This document shows, one piece after another, positions 1-9,322 of a DNA stretch of 42,718 nucleotides. The position numbers and the translations under genes were made by a program. Positions within the stretch are counted from its first letter, which is position 1. The number at the start of each line of letters is the position of its first letter. Origin of the DNA: Patescibacteria group bacterium (GTDB lineage: Bacteria > Patescibacteriota > Patescibacteriia > Patescibacteriales > UBA12465); assembly GCA_029982795.1 (NCBI GenBank), contig JARRBY010000004.1:1-42718 (forward strand), written 5' to 3'. Below the pieces are notes generated by a model. The model was not told the origin of the DNA, did not search any database, and was given only the letters and a program-made list of their open reading frames with translations.

Positions 1-86
1 CTAAAATTATATCGAAATTTAAACTATTGTCAAGATAAACATTTTATTATCTTTTTGTCAAGCTATTGACAATTTTACTTGTTAGT

Positions 87-157
87 GTTCCTACCAGGAA
101 TCGAACCTGGATCTAGAACTTAGGAGGTTCTTGTTTTATCCATTAAACTATAGGAAC
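87..157 (-). tRNA. tRNA-Arg(CCT)
   Basis: Reverse complement GTTCCTA...AGAAC-CTCCTAA-GTTCT...GGTTCGATTCC...TAGGAAC; 7-bp acceptor stem, anticodon loop with CCT. Confidence 0.9.
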
Positions 158-237
158 GGAATAAAACTATACTAATTTTACATTAATATAATAATTATGA
201 CAACTATCTTGTTTTTAATTTATAAAACCTTTATGCT

Positions 238-266
238 TTGACAAAAGCCTTATTTTAACATAAAAT
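238..266 (+). promoter_or_regulatory. sigma70-type promoter, TTGACA-N17-TAAAAT
   Basis: TTGACA 238-243, 17-nt spacer, TAAAAT 261-266, just upstream of the bactofilin ORF. Confidence 0.65.
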
Positions 267-292
267 AAAAACAGTTATCTTATTCTTATTCA

Positions 293-703
293 TTGCAAAA
301 ACATATGTTTAATCATAAAAACAAAATCGAAAAATTCAAGGATGCAGAAACTATAATTGGCGCCTCCATTAAAGTTAAGGGAAATTTTCATGGACAAGGT
401 AATATTGTAATTGAAGGATCATTGGAAGGATCTCTTAAAACCGATGCTAATATTTTTATTGGAGAAAAAGCAAAAGTAGTAGCTAATGTTGAAGCTCAAG
501 ATTTAATGGTAAATGGCGAAATAAGAGGAAATGTTAAAGTAAAAAACTACCTATCTTTAGGTAGTACTGCTAAAATTACCGGCGATATCGCTTACGGAGA
601 AATGTCAATGGAAAAAGGAGCTGTTATTAATGGTCAACTCTCTGTAATTACTGAAGAAAAACGTACAAGTAAAAGTATCGCTAAAGAAGATTTAGAAAAA
701 TAA
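293..703 (+). CDS. bactofilin / polymer-forming cytoskeletal protein (start may be ATG at 305)
   Basis: Bactofilin-like repeats: GNFHGQGNIVIEGSLEGSLKTDANIFIGEKAKVVANVEAQDLMVNGEIRGNV. Confidence 0.85.
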   Translation: MQKHMFNHKNKIEKFKDAETIIGASIKVKGNFHGQGNIVIEGSLEGSLKTDANIFIGEKAKVVANVEAQDLMVNGEIRGNVKVKNYLSLGSTAKITGDIAYGEMSMEKGAVINGQLSVITEEKRTSKSIAKEDLEK

Positions 704-729
704 GAAGTCGCATAACTTAAAATTATTTT

Positions 730-1464
730 ATGCATGTTTATATTTATGACGACTATCTTAATAAAAGCCGGTATAACAAGGCCGTTAACCGAATGGAAAT
801 TCGTCTAACTGATCTTGGTTTAAATGGCAAAATAATAAGATTAAGTGGTGTAAAAAATATTAAATCAGCTATCCAAAATGAAATGCGTTTAGGCGCTAAA
901 ACCTTTGTCGCAGTTGGTAATAATCAAACTGTAAACAGAATAATGGGAGCGATAATAGAAGCTGATATATACAGTGATTTCCAAAAAAATACTCTTTTAG
1001 GAATCATCCCTATTGGTAATGATAATTCAATTGCCACTTCTTTTGGTATAAAAAATGAAGAAGATGCTTGTAATATATTATTAGCTCGTCGCATAGAAAA
1101 AATCGATCTTGGTCTTATTGGTGATTACTATTTCCTTAATGAAGTTGAAGTGGAGAGCAAAGGAACAAAAATAAATTTAAATGACTATTCTCTAGAAATT
1201 CAAGATAAAGGGGTTATTAAAATTGTTAATTTAATTAATGAAAAAAATAATCATATAAACTCTAATCCTCATGACGGAAAACTGGATGTTCATATTATTA
1301 CTAAAAAAAATACTGAAAGTTTAATGCGTTTAGAAAAATTTGAAATTATAACTGAACATCCAATAATCGTTGATGGTGTTATCGAAGTAAAATCACCCAT
1401 TACGATAAATGTTGCTAAAAATAAACTCAATGTTATAGTTGGAAAGAATCGTTATTTTCAATAA
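730..1464 (+). CDS. diacylglycerol kinase-like / lipid kinase catalytic-domain protein
   Basis: AVGNNQTVNRIMGAIIE...LGIIPIGNDNSIATSFGI resembles the DAGK catalytic domain (GGDGT/PxGTGND-like, degenerate). Confidence 0.6.
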   Translation: MHVYIYDDYLNKSRYNKAVNRMEIRLTDLGLNGKIIRLSGVKNIKSAIQNEMRLGAKTFVAVGNNQTVNRIMGAIIEADIYSDFQKNTLLGIIPIGNDNSIATSFGIKNEEDACNILLARRIEKIDLGLIGDYYFLNEVEVESKGTKINLNDYSLEIQDKGVIKIVNLINEKNNHINSNPHDGKLDVHIITKKNTESLMRLEKFEIITEHPIIVDGVIEVKSPITINVAKNKLNVIVGKNRYFQ

Positions 1465-1590
1465 AAAAACCGACTTAAACGGGGAGGCAAGAAAACTTCC
1501 TCTAGGTTATTTCTAGCAAATGCCGGAAAACCCTAGAAAGAAAATCCCCATGCTTGTCGTGCCTGTCCCGTTTAAATCGGTTTTTTCTTT
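1464..1590 (+). ncRNA. candidate structured RNA or very long terminator hairpin
   Basis: AAAAAACCGACTTAAACGGG (1464-1483) pairs 19/20 with CCCGTTTAAATCGGTTTTTT (1567-1586); internal AGGCA/TGCCT and TTTCTAG/CTAGAAA stems; T-rich tail. Confidence 0.5.
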
Positions 1591-1707
1591 TTTTAAGCAA
1601 CATTTCATTCTAGCATGTCTAAAAAAACTTGTCAAGGCCTGGTAAATCCTGCAAATCCTTACACTCATTACTCTTACCCTTATCTAAAATAATTAGACCA
1701 AAATAAC

Positions 1708-1735
1708 AAAAATCCCTTAATAAAAGGGATTTTTA
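1708..1735 (-). terminator. intrinsic terminator for rnj
   Basis: AAAAATCCCTTAATAAAAGGGATTTTT stem-loop just downstream of the minus-strand ORF. Confidence 0.75.
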
Positions 1736-1754
1736 AAATATAAAAGTAATTTTA

Positions 1755-3590
1755 TTAAACCTTTATAACAACTGGTAAAATCATCGGACGACGCTTTGTT
1801 GCTTTAAATAAAAATTGTCCTAAATCATTTCTAACTTTATTTTTAATAAAATCATCATCAGCCGGTGTCATTGGATTTTTATCTTTTACAATTTTTTTAG
1901 CCCGCATTCTTGTCTTTTCAATTAAATCACGATTTTCTTTCATATAAATAAAACCTCGTGATATTAAATCTGGGTTACCTATTATATCTCCCGTTTTTGC
2001 ATCTATTGTAACTATTACTACCAACATTCCGTCATCAGCCATCACCCGCCTATCCCTTAATACTATCTCGGAAACATCTCCCACTCCTAAACCATCGACC
2101 ATAACATAATCAGTATTTACTTTTTCTTTTAAAACTCTAGGCGCTTTTCCTTTTTGGAACACAATAATTTGTCCATTATCTAAAACAAACACTTGATCGT
2201 CCTTAAAACCTTCACGTAATGCTAATTTTTTTGCTTCAACCAACATATAATGATTAGCATACACTGGCAAGAAATAATCCGGTTTAATTTGCTTCAACAT
2301 TACTTTGATATCTTCCACATTTGCATGTCCACCAGAATGCACATCCATAATACTGCTATGAATAACGCTGTCACTTAATCGATAGAGCTGATCTTTTATC
2401 TTTTGTACTGATCTTTCGTTACCAGGAATAATTGAGGAAGAAAAAATAACAACATCAGTTTTCTTTATACTAATATAACGATGACTATTATTAACTATAC
2501 GTGAAAAAACCGCATTAGGCTCACCCTGAGCACCTGTACAAATAACTACAATTTTATCTTCTGGGTACTTATCAATTTCTTCAACAGCAATAAGGGTGTG
2601 CTTATGAGCAGGGATATAACCCAATTCTTGAGCAATTTTAACATTTACCTTCATACTATAACCATCTAAAATCACTTTCTTACCTATCTTCTCGCTATAG
2701 GCAAGCAAATCTGTAATCCTTTCCATCTGTGATGCAAAAGTACCAATAATAACTCTCCCTCTGGCCTCTCGAATTAATTTTTCTAAATTAGCTTTACTAG
2801 TTGAAACCGGCACTCTTTCTTTGTTATAAGAAATTCCCAAACTTTCAAGCATTAAAATTCTTGGTGATGGCAATTTTGCTAGATGATCATAAGTTAATAA
2901 TTTTTGCCCACTATCATCAGAATCCATCATCCAATCTCCTGGATGAATAATAGTACCGTGGGGAGTACTTATAATTACACCAACCGCATCAATAATTGAA
3001 TGTTCCACTTGAAAAAAACTTAATGTAAACTTTCCTAAATTAATTTTTTGTTCTAACGAATTAATAGTTATTGTTTTTAAATTCTTTGTTGTCCCTCTCT
3101 TATAATCTTCTTGGCGATGTTTAACCATTGCTAAAGTTAATTTTCTGCCAATAATCGGGGGATTCCCCAGTTGTTCTAAAAGAATGGGAGCGGCCCCTAT
3201 ATGATCTAAATGACCATGACTAAAAATTACCCCTCTAATATTTTTTTCTCGCCCTTTTAAGGAAGAAACGTTGGGCACTATATAATCAACTCCCGGCATA
3301 TCTTCATCAGCAAATTGCATGCCCATATCTAAAATAATGATATCATCATCATATTCAAATACAGTACAATTTCTGCCAACTTCTTCTTGCCCCCCTAAGG
3401 GATATATTTTCAAATGCGACCCTTTAATACTGGGTATTGTCATTTGCGTCTCTTTTTTTTGTGGTCTTGGGTTCATTTGTTTTGAATTATATCTTCCCGA
3501 AAACCTTTTCTTTGTTTTAGTCTGAGTATTATCAAGACTTGTCCGTTTAGCTTCAGTGCCAACGGAAACAATTTTATTCTGTGAATACAT
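1755..3590 (-). CDS. rnj: ribonuclease J
   Basis: KIYPLGGQEEVGRNC..., metallo-beta-lactamase motif SHGHLDHIGAAP, HPGDWMMD, GTFASQMERI, VHSGGHA. Confidence 0.93.
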   Translation of the reverse strand: MYSQNKIVSVGTEAKRTSLDNTQTKTKKRFSGRYNSKQMNPRPQKKETQMTIPSIKGSHLKIYPLGGQEEVGRNCTVFEYDDDIIILDMGMQFADEDMPGVDYIVPNVSSLKGREKNIRGVIFSHGHLDHIGAAPILLEQLGNPPIIGRKLTLAMVKHRQEDYKRGTTKNLKTITINSLEQKINLGKFTLSFFQVEHSIIDAVGVIISTPHGTIIHPGDWMMDSDDSGQKLLTYDHLAKLPSPRILMLESLGISYNKERVPVSTSKANLEKLIREARGRVIIGTFASQMERITDLLAYSEKIGKKVILDGYSMKVNVKIAQELGYIPAHKHTLIAVEEIDKYPEDKIVVICTGAQGEPNAVFSRIVNNSHRYISIKKTDVVIFSSSIIPGNERSVQKIKDQLYRLSDSVIHSSIMDVHSGGHANVEDIKVMLKQIKPDYFLPVYANHYMLVEAKKLALREGFKDDQVFVLDNGQIIVFQKGKAPRVLKEKVNTDYVMVDGLGVGDVSEIVLRDRRVMADDGMLVVIVTIDAKTGDIIGNPDLISRGFIYMKENRDLIEKTRMRAKKIVKDKNPMTPADDDFIKNKVRNDLGQFLFKATKRRPMILPVVIKV

Positions 3591-3627
3591 GTTTTTATTA
3601 TTAAGTTTTATGAGTTAAATTGCTAGT

Positions 3628-5406
3628 TTATCTAGCTTTTATTTTTTTAGTTTTTATATACCAATTGGTAATTTGCCCAAAACGATCAGCAGGAGAAACA
3701 ATTGCATTTCCGACAAAACCTTTTATTTTTTTATTTTGCACATAAGTATAACTTGGCGAATATAGAAATATTACCGGCACATCTGAAACAATAATATTTT
3801 GAAATGATGCATATTTTTCAATTCTCTCCACTTCAGTTGTTGCTTTCCTGGCTTCACTTAAAAGTTTGTCAACCTCTTCATTTTTATAACCAGAGATATT
3901 TAAACCTTGCGGTCCAACTTGACTGGAATGCCAAAAAGCATAAACATCAGGATCTCCACCAACTAACTGCCCATACAAAATAACATCAAAATCACGCTTT
4001 TTTATTATCTCAGCAGCTTGCTCTAATGATATCATATCAATTTCCACCTCAACTCCAACACTTTCCCAATAAGTTTTTATTTTTTCCGCCACTTTACTAT
4101 TCCCGTTAATATTAATCGCTGTAAGCTTTATTTTTAAATTTTGATTAGCTAATTTTTCCTTTGCCTCAACTGCAGAATAATTATTAATATTTTCTATTTC
4201 TTTATTATAAGCAAAACTATTTTTTAAAATTGGTCCATCTGCCACCTGATAAGTGTCATCATAAACTTGCTTTACCAAGTCATCTTTATCAATTGCCTTA
4301 GCAAGTGCGGTTCTTATTTCTACTTCTTTTAAATTATCCTTATCAAGATTAAAAAAGAGGCCAACAATTTGTGGTTTTGTTAAATTATAAATATTAACCG
4401 AATCACGTTTTAGTAAATCATTTCTATTAGCAAATGGCAAAGCGCTCAAACCATCAACTTGATTATTATTAAAACTATCAATAGCTTCAATATTGTTAGT
4501 AAAAAAACGAATAATCAAATTTTCAATAAACACATCTTTATAATAATTGGAATTTGCTACCAACTGATATTCTTTTAAATCACCCGACTTACTCTTTAAT
4601 AAAGTCTTAAATTTATAAGGACCGGAACCAATTGGTTTTAAATTATAATCACTTAAAGTTATTGTTTCCGCACTGATCCCTTGCCAAATATGCTGAGGCA
4701 TAATACCAAAAGTCAATAAATCAAGAAAAGGTGCATAAGGCTCTGGTAGAATAAACTTGATTGTTCTTTCATCTATTTTTTCTATCTTAATTCCCGCTAA
4801 TTCCGATCGTAAAGGAGAATTATATTCTTCCTCTTGAATTAAATTAAAAGTAAAAATAATGTCATCACTAGTTAAGCTCTTATTATCGTGCCATTTTACA
4901 CCATCTTTTATTATAAATTGGTATTCCTTTCCTTCGGCTTGAACAGAGAAACTCTCTACTAAATCATTTTGCAATACACCAAAGCTATCATAAGAAAATA
5001 AACTAGAATATATTAAACGACTTAAATCATTATCAACATCTCTGCTAATTGCATAAAGTGGATTTATTAATCTTGGGTAACCAACAGTTGCCTCAATATA
5101 AGTCCCTCCCCTAACCGGAATATTTTTAAAATTATTTTGAAAAAAAACCACTCCCAAATAAACTAAATTAACCAAAAAAACAAGCAAACAAATTTTTAGA
5201 ATCAAATTTTCTTTTGGACTTAAAAATTTATTTAAATATTTAAACTGTTTCGTAGTTGGTATCTTTCGAGGTGACAAAGAATAAACTAATTTTTTATCAA
5301 TATCAACCTGATCTACTCGTCCTGAAGTTTTAAAAAACAAAAAAAAGTCTAAAGAATGTTTAGTCTTTTTAAAAAAATTAGAAATTTTATTTTTAAGAGA
5401 AGACAC
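3628..5406 (-). CDS. ABC transporter family 5 (peptide/oligopeptide-type) solute-binding protein with N-terminal membrane anchor
   Basis: GGTYIEATVGYPRLINPLYAISRDVDNDLSRLIYSSLFSYD...VKWHDNKSLTSDDIIFTFNLI; one TM segment near residues 70-90, no lipobox. Confidence 0.85.
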   Translation of the reverse strand: MSSLKNKISNFFKKTKHSLDFFLFFKTSGRVDQVDIDKKLVYSLSPRKIPTTKQFKYLNKFLSPKENLILKICLLVFLVNLVYLGVVFFQNNFKNIPVRGGTYIEATVGYPRLINPLYAISRDVDNDLSRLIYSSLFSYDSFGVLQNDLVESFSVQAEGKEYQFIIKDGVKWHDNKSLTSDDIIFTFNLIQEEEYNSPLRSELAGIKIEKIDERTIKFILPEPYAPFLDLLTFGIMPQHIWQGISAETITLSDYNLKPIGSGPYKFKTLLKSKSGDLKEYQLVANSNYYKDVFIENLIIRFFTNNIEAIDSFNNNQVDGLSALPFANRNDLLKRDSVNIYNLTKPQIVGLFFNLDKDNLKEVEIRTALAKAIDKDDLVKQVYDDTYQVADGPILKNSFAYNKEIENINNYSAVEAKEKLANQNLKIKLTAININGNSKVAEKIKTYWESVGVEVEIDMISLEQAAEIIKKRDFDVILYGQLVGGDPDVYAFWHSSQVGPQGLNISGYKNEEVDKLLSEARKATTEVERIEKYASFQNIIVSDVPVIFLYSPSYTYVQNKKIKGFVGNAIVSPADRFGQITNWYIKTKKIKAR

Positions 5407-5412
5407 AATAAT

Positions 5413-5637
5413 TTAAGCGTTTATCCAAAAAGAAGCTAAAGATATAATAACAAACGCAATGGCTAAAATTATAGTAAAATTAAAAAGTTTTTTTTCAAAA
5501 CCTCTTTTTGTTAAATAAACTCCACTACCACTACCACCAAAAATACCACCAACACCAGATTCTCTATTTTGCATTAAAATAACCACCATTAATAAAATAG
5601 CGATTACAACTTGTCCAATTTTTAACCAAAAATCCAT
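5413..5637 (-). CDS. secG: preprotein translocase subunit SecG
   Basis: 74 aa, two TM segments, LMQNRESGVGGIFGGSGSGVYLTKRGFEK. Confidence 0.85.
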   Translation of the reverse strand: MDFWLKIGQVVIAILLMVVILMQNRESGVGGIFGGSGSGVYLTKRGFEKKLFNFTIILAIAFVIISLASFWINA

Positions 5638-5638
5638 A

Positions 5639-5983
5639 TTATTTTACTTTATTAACAATTGCTTGAAATATCTTTGGATTATTTTCAGCTAAATCAGCTA
5701 AAACTTTACGATCAAGAATAATATTATTCTTTTTTAAAGCGTCTATAAAACGAGAATAAGATAAACCATTTTCACGTACAAGCGAACTGATTTTTATTTG
5801 CCAAAGACCACGCATTGTTCTTTTTTTCTTTCTTCTATCAACAAAAGCATGAGCACCGGCTTTAGTTCGAGCAGTTTTTGCTAATTTTATCAAATTTTTA
5901 CGTCCCCATTTATAACCTTTTACGGCTTGCAACAATTTCCTTCTTTTTTTAACATGGGAAGTACCTCTCTTTACTCTAGGCAT
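5639..5983 (-). CDS. rplT: 50S ribosomal protein L20
   Basis: MPRVKRGTSHVKKRRKLLQAVKGYKWGRKN...RDRRKKK-type L20 sequence. Confidence 0.95.
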   Translation of the reverse strand: MPRVKRGTSHVKKRRKLLQAVKGYKWGRKNLIKLAKTARTKAGAHAFVDRRKKKRTMRGLWQIKISSLVRENGLSYSRFIDALKKNNIILDRKVLADLAENNPKIFQAIVNKVK

Positions 5984-5994
5984 AAATAATAATA

Positions 5995-6192
5995 TTAATT
6001 ATAGGGCGTAATCGCCTTAATTGTTTTTTCTAAGGTTTTCGTAACTAAGATATCTCTTCTTTTCTTTCTCGTGGTATTTCCTGATTCTCTAGAATTAAAA
6101 TGATCTTGTCCCGCTTTTCTTTTTTTAAGCTTATCTCCAGCTGTTTTTGTAAAACGCTTGGCAGTTGCTTTATGAGTTTTAATCTTGGGCAT
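5995..6192 (-). CDS. rpmI: 50S ribosomal protein L35
   Basis: MPKIKTHKATAKRFTKTAGDKLKKRKAGQDHF. Confidence 0.95.
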   Translation of the reverse strand: MPKIKTHKATAKRFTKTAGDKLKKRKAGQDHFNSRESGNTTRKKRRDILVTKTLEKTIKAITPYN

Positions 6193-6238
6193 AAACGCAG
6201 ATTAAAAAAACAGGTAATTACCTGAATTTTTTTAGTAT

Positions 6239-6796
6239 TTACTTTTTATTTATCAATATTATATTAAATCTTCCCCCCTGTTTTGTCAAGGGCTGTTCAA
6301 TTTCAGCTTGTATTGTTTCCTTCGCCTTTAATTGCTCAACAAAGTTATTTATAATTTCAGCCGCTTTCTTAGGATATTGCTTTTCCCTACCTTTTAAAAT
6401 AAGTTCTACTTTTATTTTATTATCTTTCATTAAAAATTTTTCTGCTTGTGAAAGTCGCATATTAAAATCATGCTCACTAATACGAAAAGACAATCGAATA
6501 TTTTTTGTATCAATTTTCTTTTGTTGCATTTTCTGTTTATGTGCAAGCTTGTCTCTTTCGTATTTTAGTTGTCCCAGATTAACTATTTTTACCACCGGCG
6601 GGTTATTTTTAGGATTAACTTCAACTAAATCAAGATCAGCTTCCTGAGCTTTTTCCAAGGCTTCACTTAAAGAAATTTTACCAATCGCTTCATCATTTTC
6701 ATCAATCAAAAAAACTTCTTCAGCTTTTATTTGGTTATTAGCTTTAAAGACCGGTTCCTCTTTTTTTCTTTCTGTACGGTGAAATTTTATTCTCAT
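6239..6796 (-). CDS. infC: translation initiation factor IF-3
   Basis: ANNQIKAEEVFLIDENDEAIGKISLSEALEKAQEADLDLVEV...; infC-rpmI-rplT order. Confidence 0.93.
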   Translation of the reverse strand: MRIKFHRTERKKEEPVFKANNQIKAEEVFLIDENDEAIGKISLSEALEKAQEADLDLVEVNPKNNPPVVKIVNLGQLKYERDKLAHKQKMQQKKIDTKNIRLSFRISEHDFNMRLSQAEKFLMKDNKIKVELILKGREKQYPKKAAEIINNFVEQLKAKETIQAEIEQPLTKQGGRFNIILINKK

Positions 6797-6904
6797 ATGT
6801 ATTAAAAAATTAAAAAATTATAATATATTTCCTAATATATTTATAACGTAAAAAGTCTTAAAAGTCAAATAAAAATTAATTTATTTTTTGCTGATACAAG
6901 GCTC

Positions 6905-6933
6905 TTGACAGACTTTTTTTATTAGTATAAAAT
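6905..6933 (+). promoter_or_regulatory. 16S rRNA promoter, TTGACA-N17-TAAAAT
   Basis: TTGACA 6905-6910, 17-nt spacer, TAAAAT 6928-6933, about 230 nt upstream of mature 16S. Confidence 0.7.
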
Positions 6934-7053
6934 GTGGTTATTGAAAATAAAAACAGAATAATGTTAAGAAAAACAAGATATTAATTATCTCTGTTTTTTT
7001 CTGTCTTTATAAGAACCTTAAAAAATTAATAACCAAACAATCATGGTGATGGT

Positions 7054-7081
7054 TAATTTTGATGCTAATTGGCATCAATTC
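7054..7081 (+). other. 5' arm of 16S precursor processing stem
   Basis: TAATTTTGATGCTAATTGGCATCAATTC is complementary to 9581-9608 at 26 of 28 positions. Confidence 0.8.
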
Positions 7082-7172
7082 GAAACAAAAATTTTATCTG
7101 TTTTAAAAACAGAATAACAATAAATTGAATTTAAAGTTTTTACTTTATATTCAATAGAGTCAATCAAATTTA

Positions 7173-7212
<40 letters not shown>

Positions 7213-8013
7213 TCTAAGGCATGCAAGTCGAATGTCTAGTTTACTAGGCATGGCAAACGGGAGAGTAACACATTGGTAATTTACCCCTAAGACGAGAATA
7301 ACCTTGCGAAAGTGAGGATAATACTCGATGGTATTAAAGAACATAAGTTTTTTAATTAAAGCTCCGGCGCTTAGGGAGAAGCCTATGGCCTATCAGCTTG
7401 TTGGTGAGGTAATAGCTCACCAAGGCTACGACGGGTATGGGGTGCGAGAGCATGGCCCCACTCACTGGGACTGAGATACTGCCCAGACTCCTACGGGAGG
7501 CTGCAGTCAAGAATCTTCCTCAATGGGCGAAAGCCTGAAGGAGCGACGCCGCGTGCATGAAGAAGCTCTTCGGAGTGTAAAATGCTTTTATCAGTGACGA
7601 AACAATGACGGTAACTGATGAATAAGGGGCTGCTAACCTCGTGCCAGCAGCAGCGGTAATACGAGGGCCCCAAGCGTTATCCGGATTTATTGGGCGTAAA
7701 GCGTCCGTAGGTGGTTTGTCGCATCTCCTGTTAAATCTCGGGGCTCAACCTCGAGTCAGCGGGAGAGATGGATAAACTAGAGACTGGAAGAGGCAAACGG
7801 AATTGCTGGTGTAGGGGTTAAATCCATTAATATCAGCAAGAACATCAAATGCGAAGGCAGTTTGCTAGGACAGTTCTGACACTCAGTGGACGAAAGCGTG
7901 GGGAGCGAATGGGATTAGATACCCCAGTAGTCCACGCCGTAAACATTGGATACTAAGCATTGGAAGTATCGACCCTTTCAGTGCTGTTAATTTAAGGTAA
8001 CCCGTTAAGTATC

Positions 8014-8055
<42 letters not shown>

Positions 8056-8056
8056 A

Positions 8057-8101
<45 letters not shown>

Positions 8102-8181
8102 GTAAGCGAGGAACCTCACCAAGGCTTGACATCTAGCTGCAAGGTCTGGAAACAGATCCGCCTTCGAGGGTGCTAGACAGA

Positions 8182-8218
<37 letters not shown>

Positions 8219-8883
8219 ACCGTTAAGTCGGGAAACGAGCGCAACCCTGATTCTATGTTTTATGTGTCATAGGAGACTGCCCGTTTTAAATGGGAGGAAG
8301 GTGGGATGACGTCAAATCAGCATGGTTCTTACGCCTTGGGCAACACACGTGCTACAATGGGAGGTACAGAGGGAAGCCAAACCGCGAGGTGGAGCCAATC
8401 CCTAAAAACCTTTCTCAGTTCGGATTGGAGGCTGCAATTCGCCTCCATGAAGTTGGAATCGCTAGTAATCGTGGATCAGCTATGCCACGGTGAATACGTT
8501 CTCGGGTCTTGTACTCACAAAATCTGCGCCGGGCAGATTAATTTGCCAAACGGTTAAAATCCGTTCCTCCTTTAGTCTAAAAGGAGCGTAGTCGAGAGAT
8601 AGTCACTTTCCGCGAGGAAAGTGGTGGAAGGATCTTAAGATAAACGGTAGCCTGAAGATATAAAAACGAAGAATCGACCTTTGGAATGGGTGGTGAGCAT
8701 AGGGAAGATTCAAAAAAAATTCGTTTCAGGATGTCGGGAAAGGGAAATTAATTAACCCCGGGAGATCTGACGTTGGTGGTTTCATCAAATTAATTTTGAT
8801 GATATAATGAAACTAACACTGCGTCAGAAGTCAGCTGATTCATAGTACTCCGGTTTACCGGAGGAAGGAATCTCTCTAATTAT

Positions 8884-9215
8884 ATGTTAAAAGCTGAATA
8901 TATCACCGGATTAATTGACAGAGAGGGTAGCTTTACTATTTATGTAAATAACGGTAAAACACCGAACGTAAAAGAAGGACTCGCATAGAGCCAAAATTTT
9001 ATATTAAACTTGTCGAAGAAGACAAGGATATTCTCTATCAATTAAAACAGTATTTTGCTTGCAGGAATGTTTATTTCCAAAAAAATAAACGTCCCAATCA
9101 CAAAAACTATTATCGTTACGAGGTTACTAAACGAGAGGATTTATTAAAGATAATCATTCCTTTCTTTAAAGCCAATCCGATTAAATTTGTTACCAAGCAA
9201 CAAGCATGGTGGTGA
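8884..9215 (+). pseudogene. LAGLIDADG homing endonuclease, frameshifted and short
   Basis: MLKAEYITGLIDREGSFTIYVNNGKTPNV (frame 1, stop at 8986-8988), then in another frame KRRTRIEPKFYIKLVEEDKDILYQLKQYFACRNVYFQKNKRPNHKNYYRYEVTKREDLLKIIIPFFKANPIKF. Confidence 0.88.
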
Positions 9216-9289
9216 TAAGTAAAAATAAGCACTTAACATCGTCTGGTTTAGCCTGTTTATATCGGCTAAAGCAGAATATGCATTAGAGC

Positions 9290-9322
9290 TCGCTCAGTGC
9301 GGGAAATCCGCTCGCTGAGTGG
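9290..9322 (+). other. group II intron domain V
   Basis: UCGCUCAGUGCGGGAAAUCCGCUCGCUGAGUGG: 8-bp lower helix with G3.U wobble and CGC triad, U.G pair below a 2-nt 3'-strand bulge, GCGG/CCGC upper helix, GAAAU loop. Confidence 0.8.

Noticed and set aside
55-72. Inverted repeat TTGTCAA-GCTA-TTGACAA as an operator
   Set aside because: Short, AT-rich and downstream of a tRNA; no associated regulator.
1464-1590. SRP (4.5S), 5S or 6S RNA identity for the structured element
   Set aside because: Lacks the conserved SRP domain IV motif, 5S core and 6S bubble sequence; left unassigned.
8960-8990. Programmed -1 frameshift in the LAGLIDADG ORF
   Set aside because: No X XXY YYZ slippery heptamer in the correct frame; decay or sequence error is simpler.
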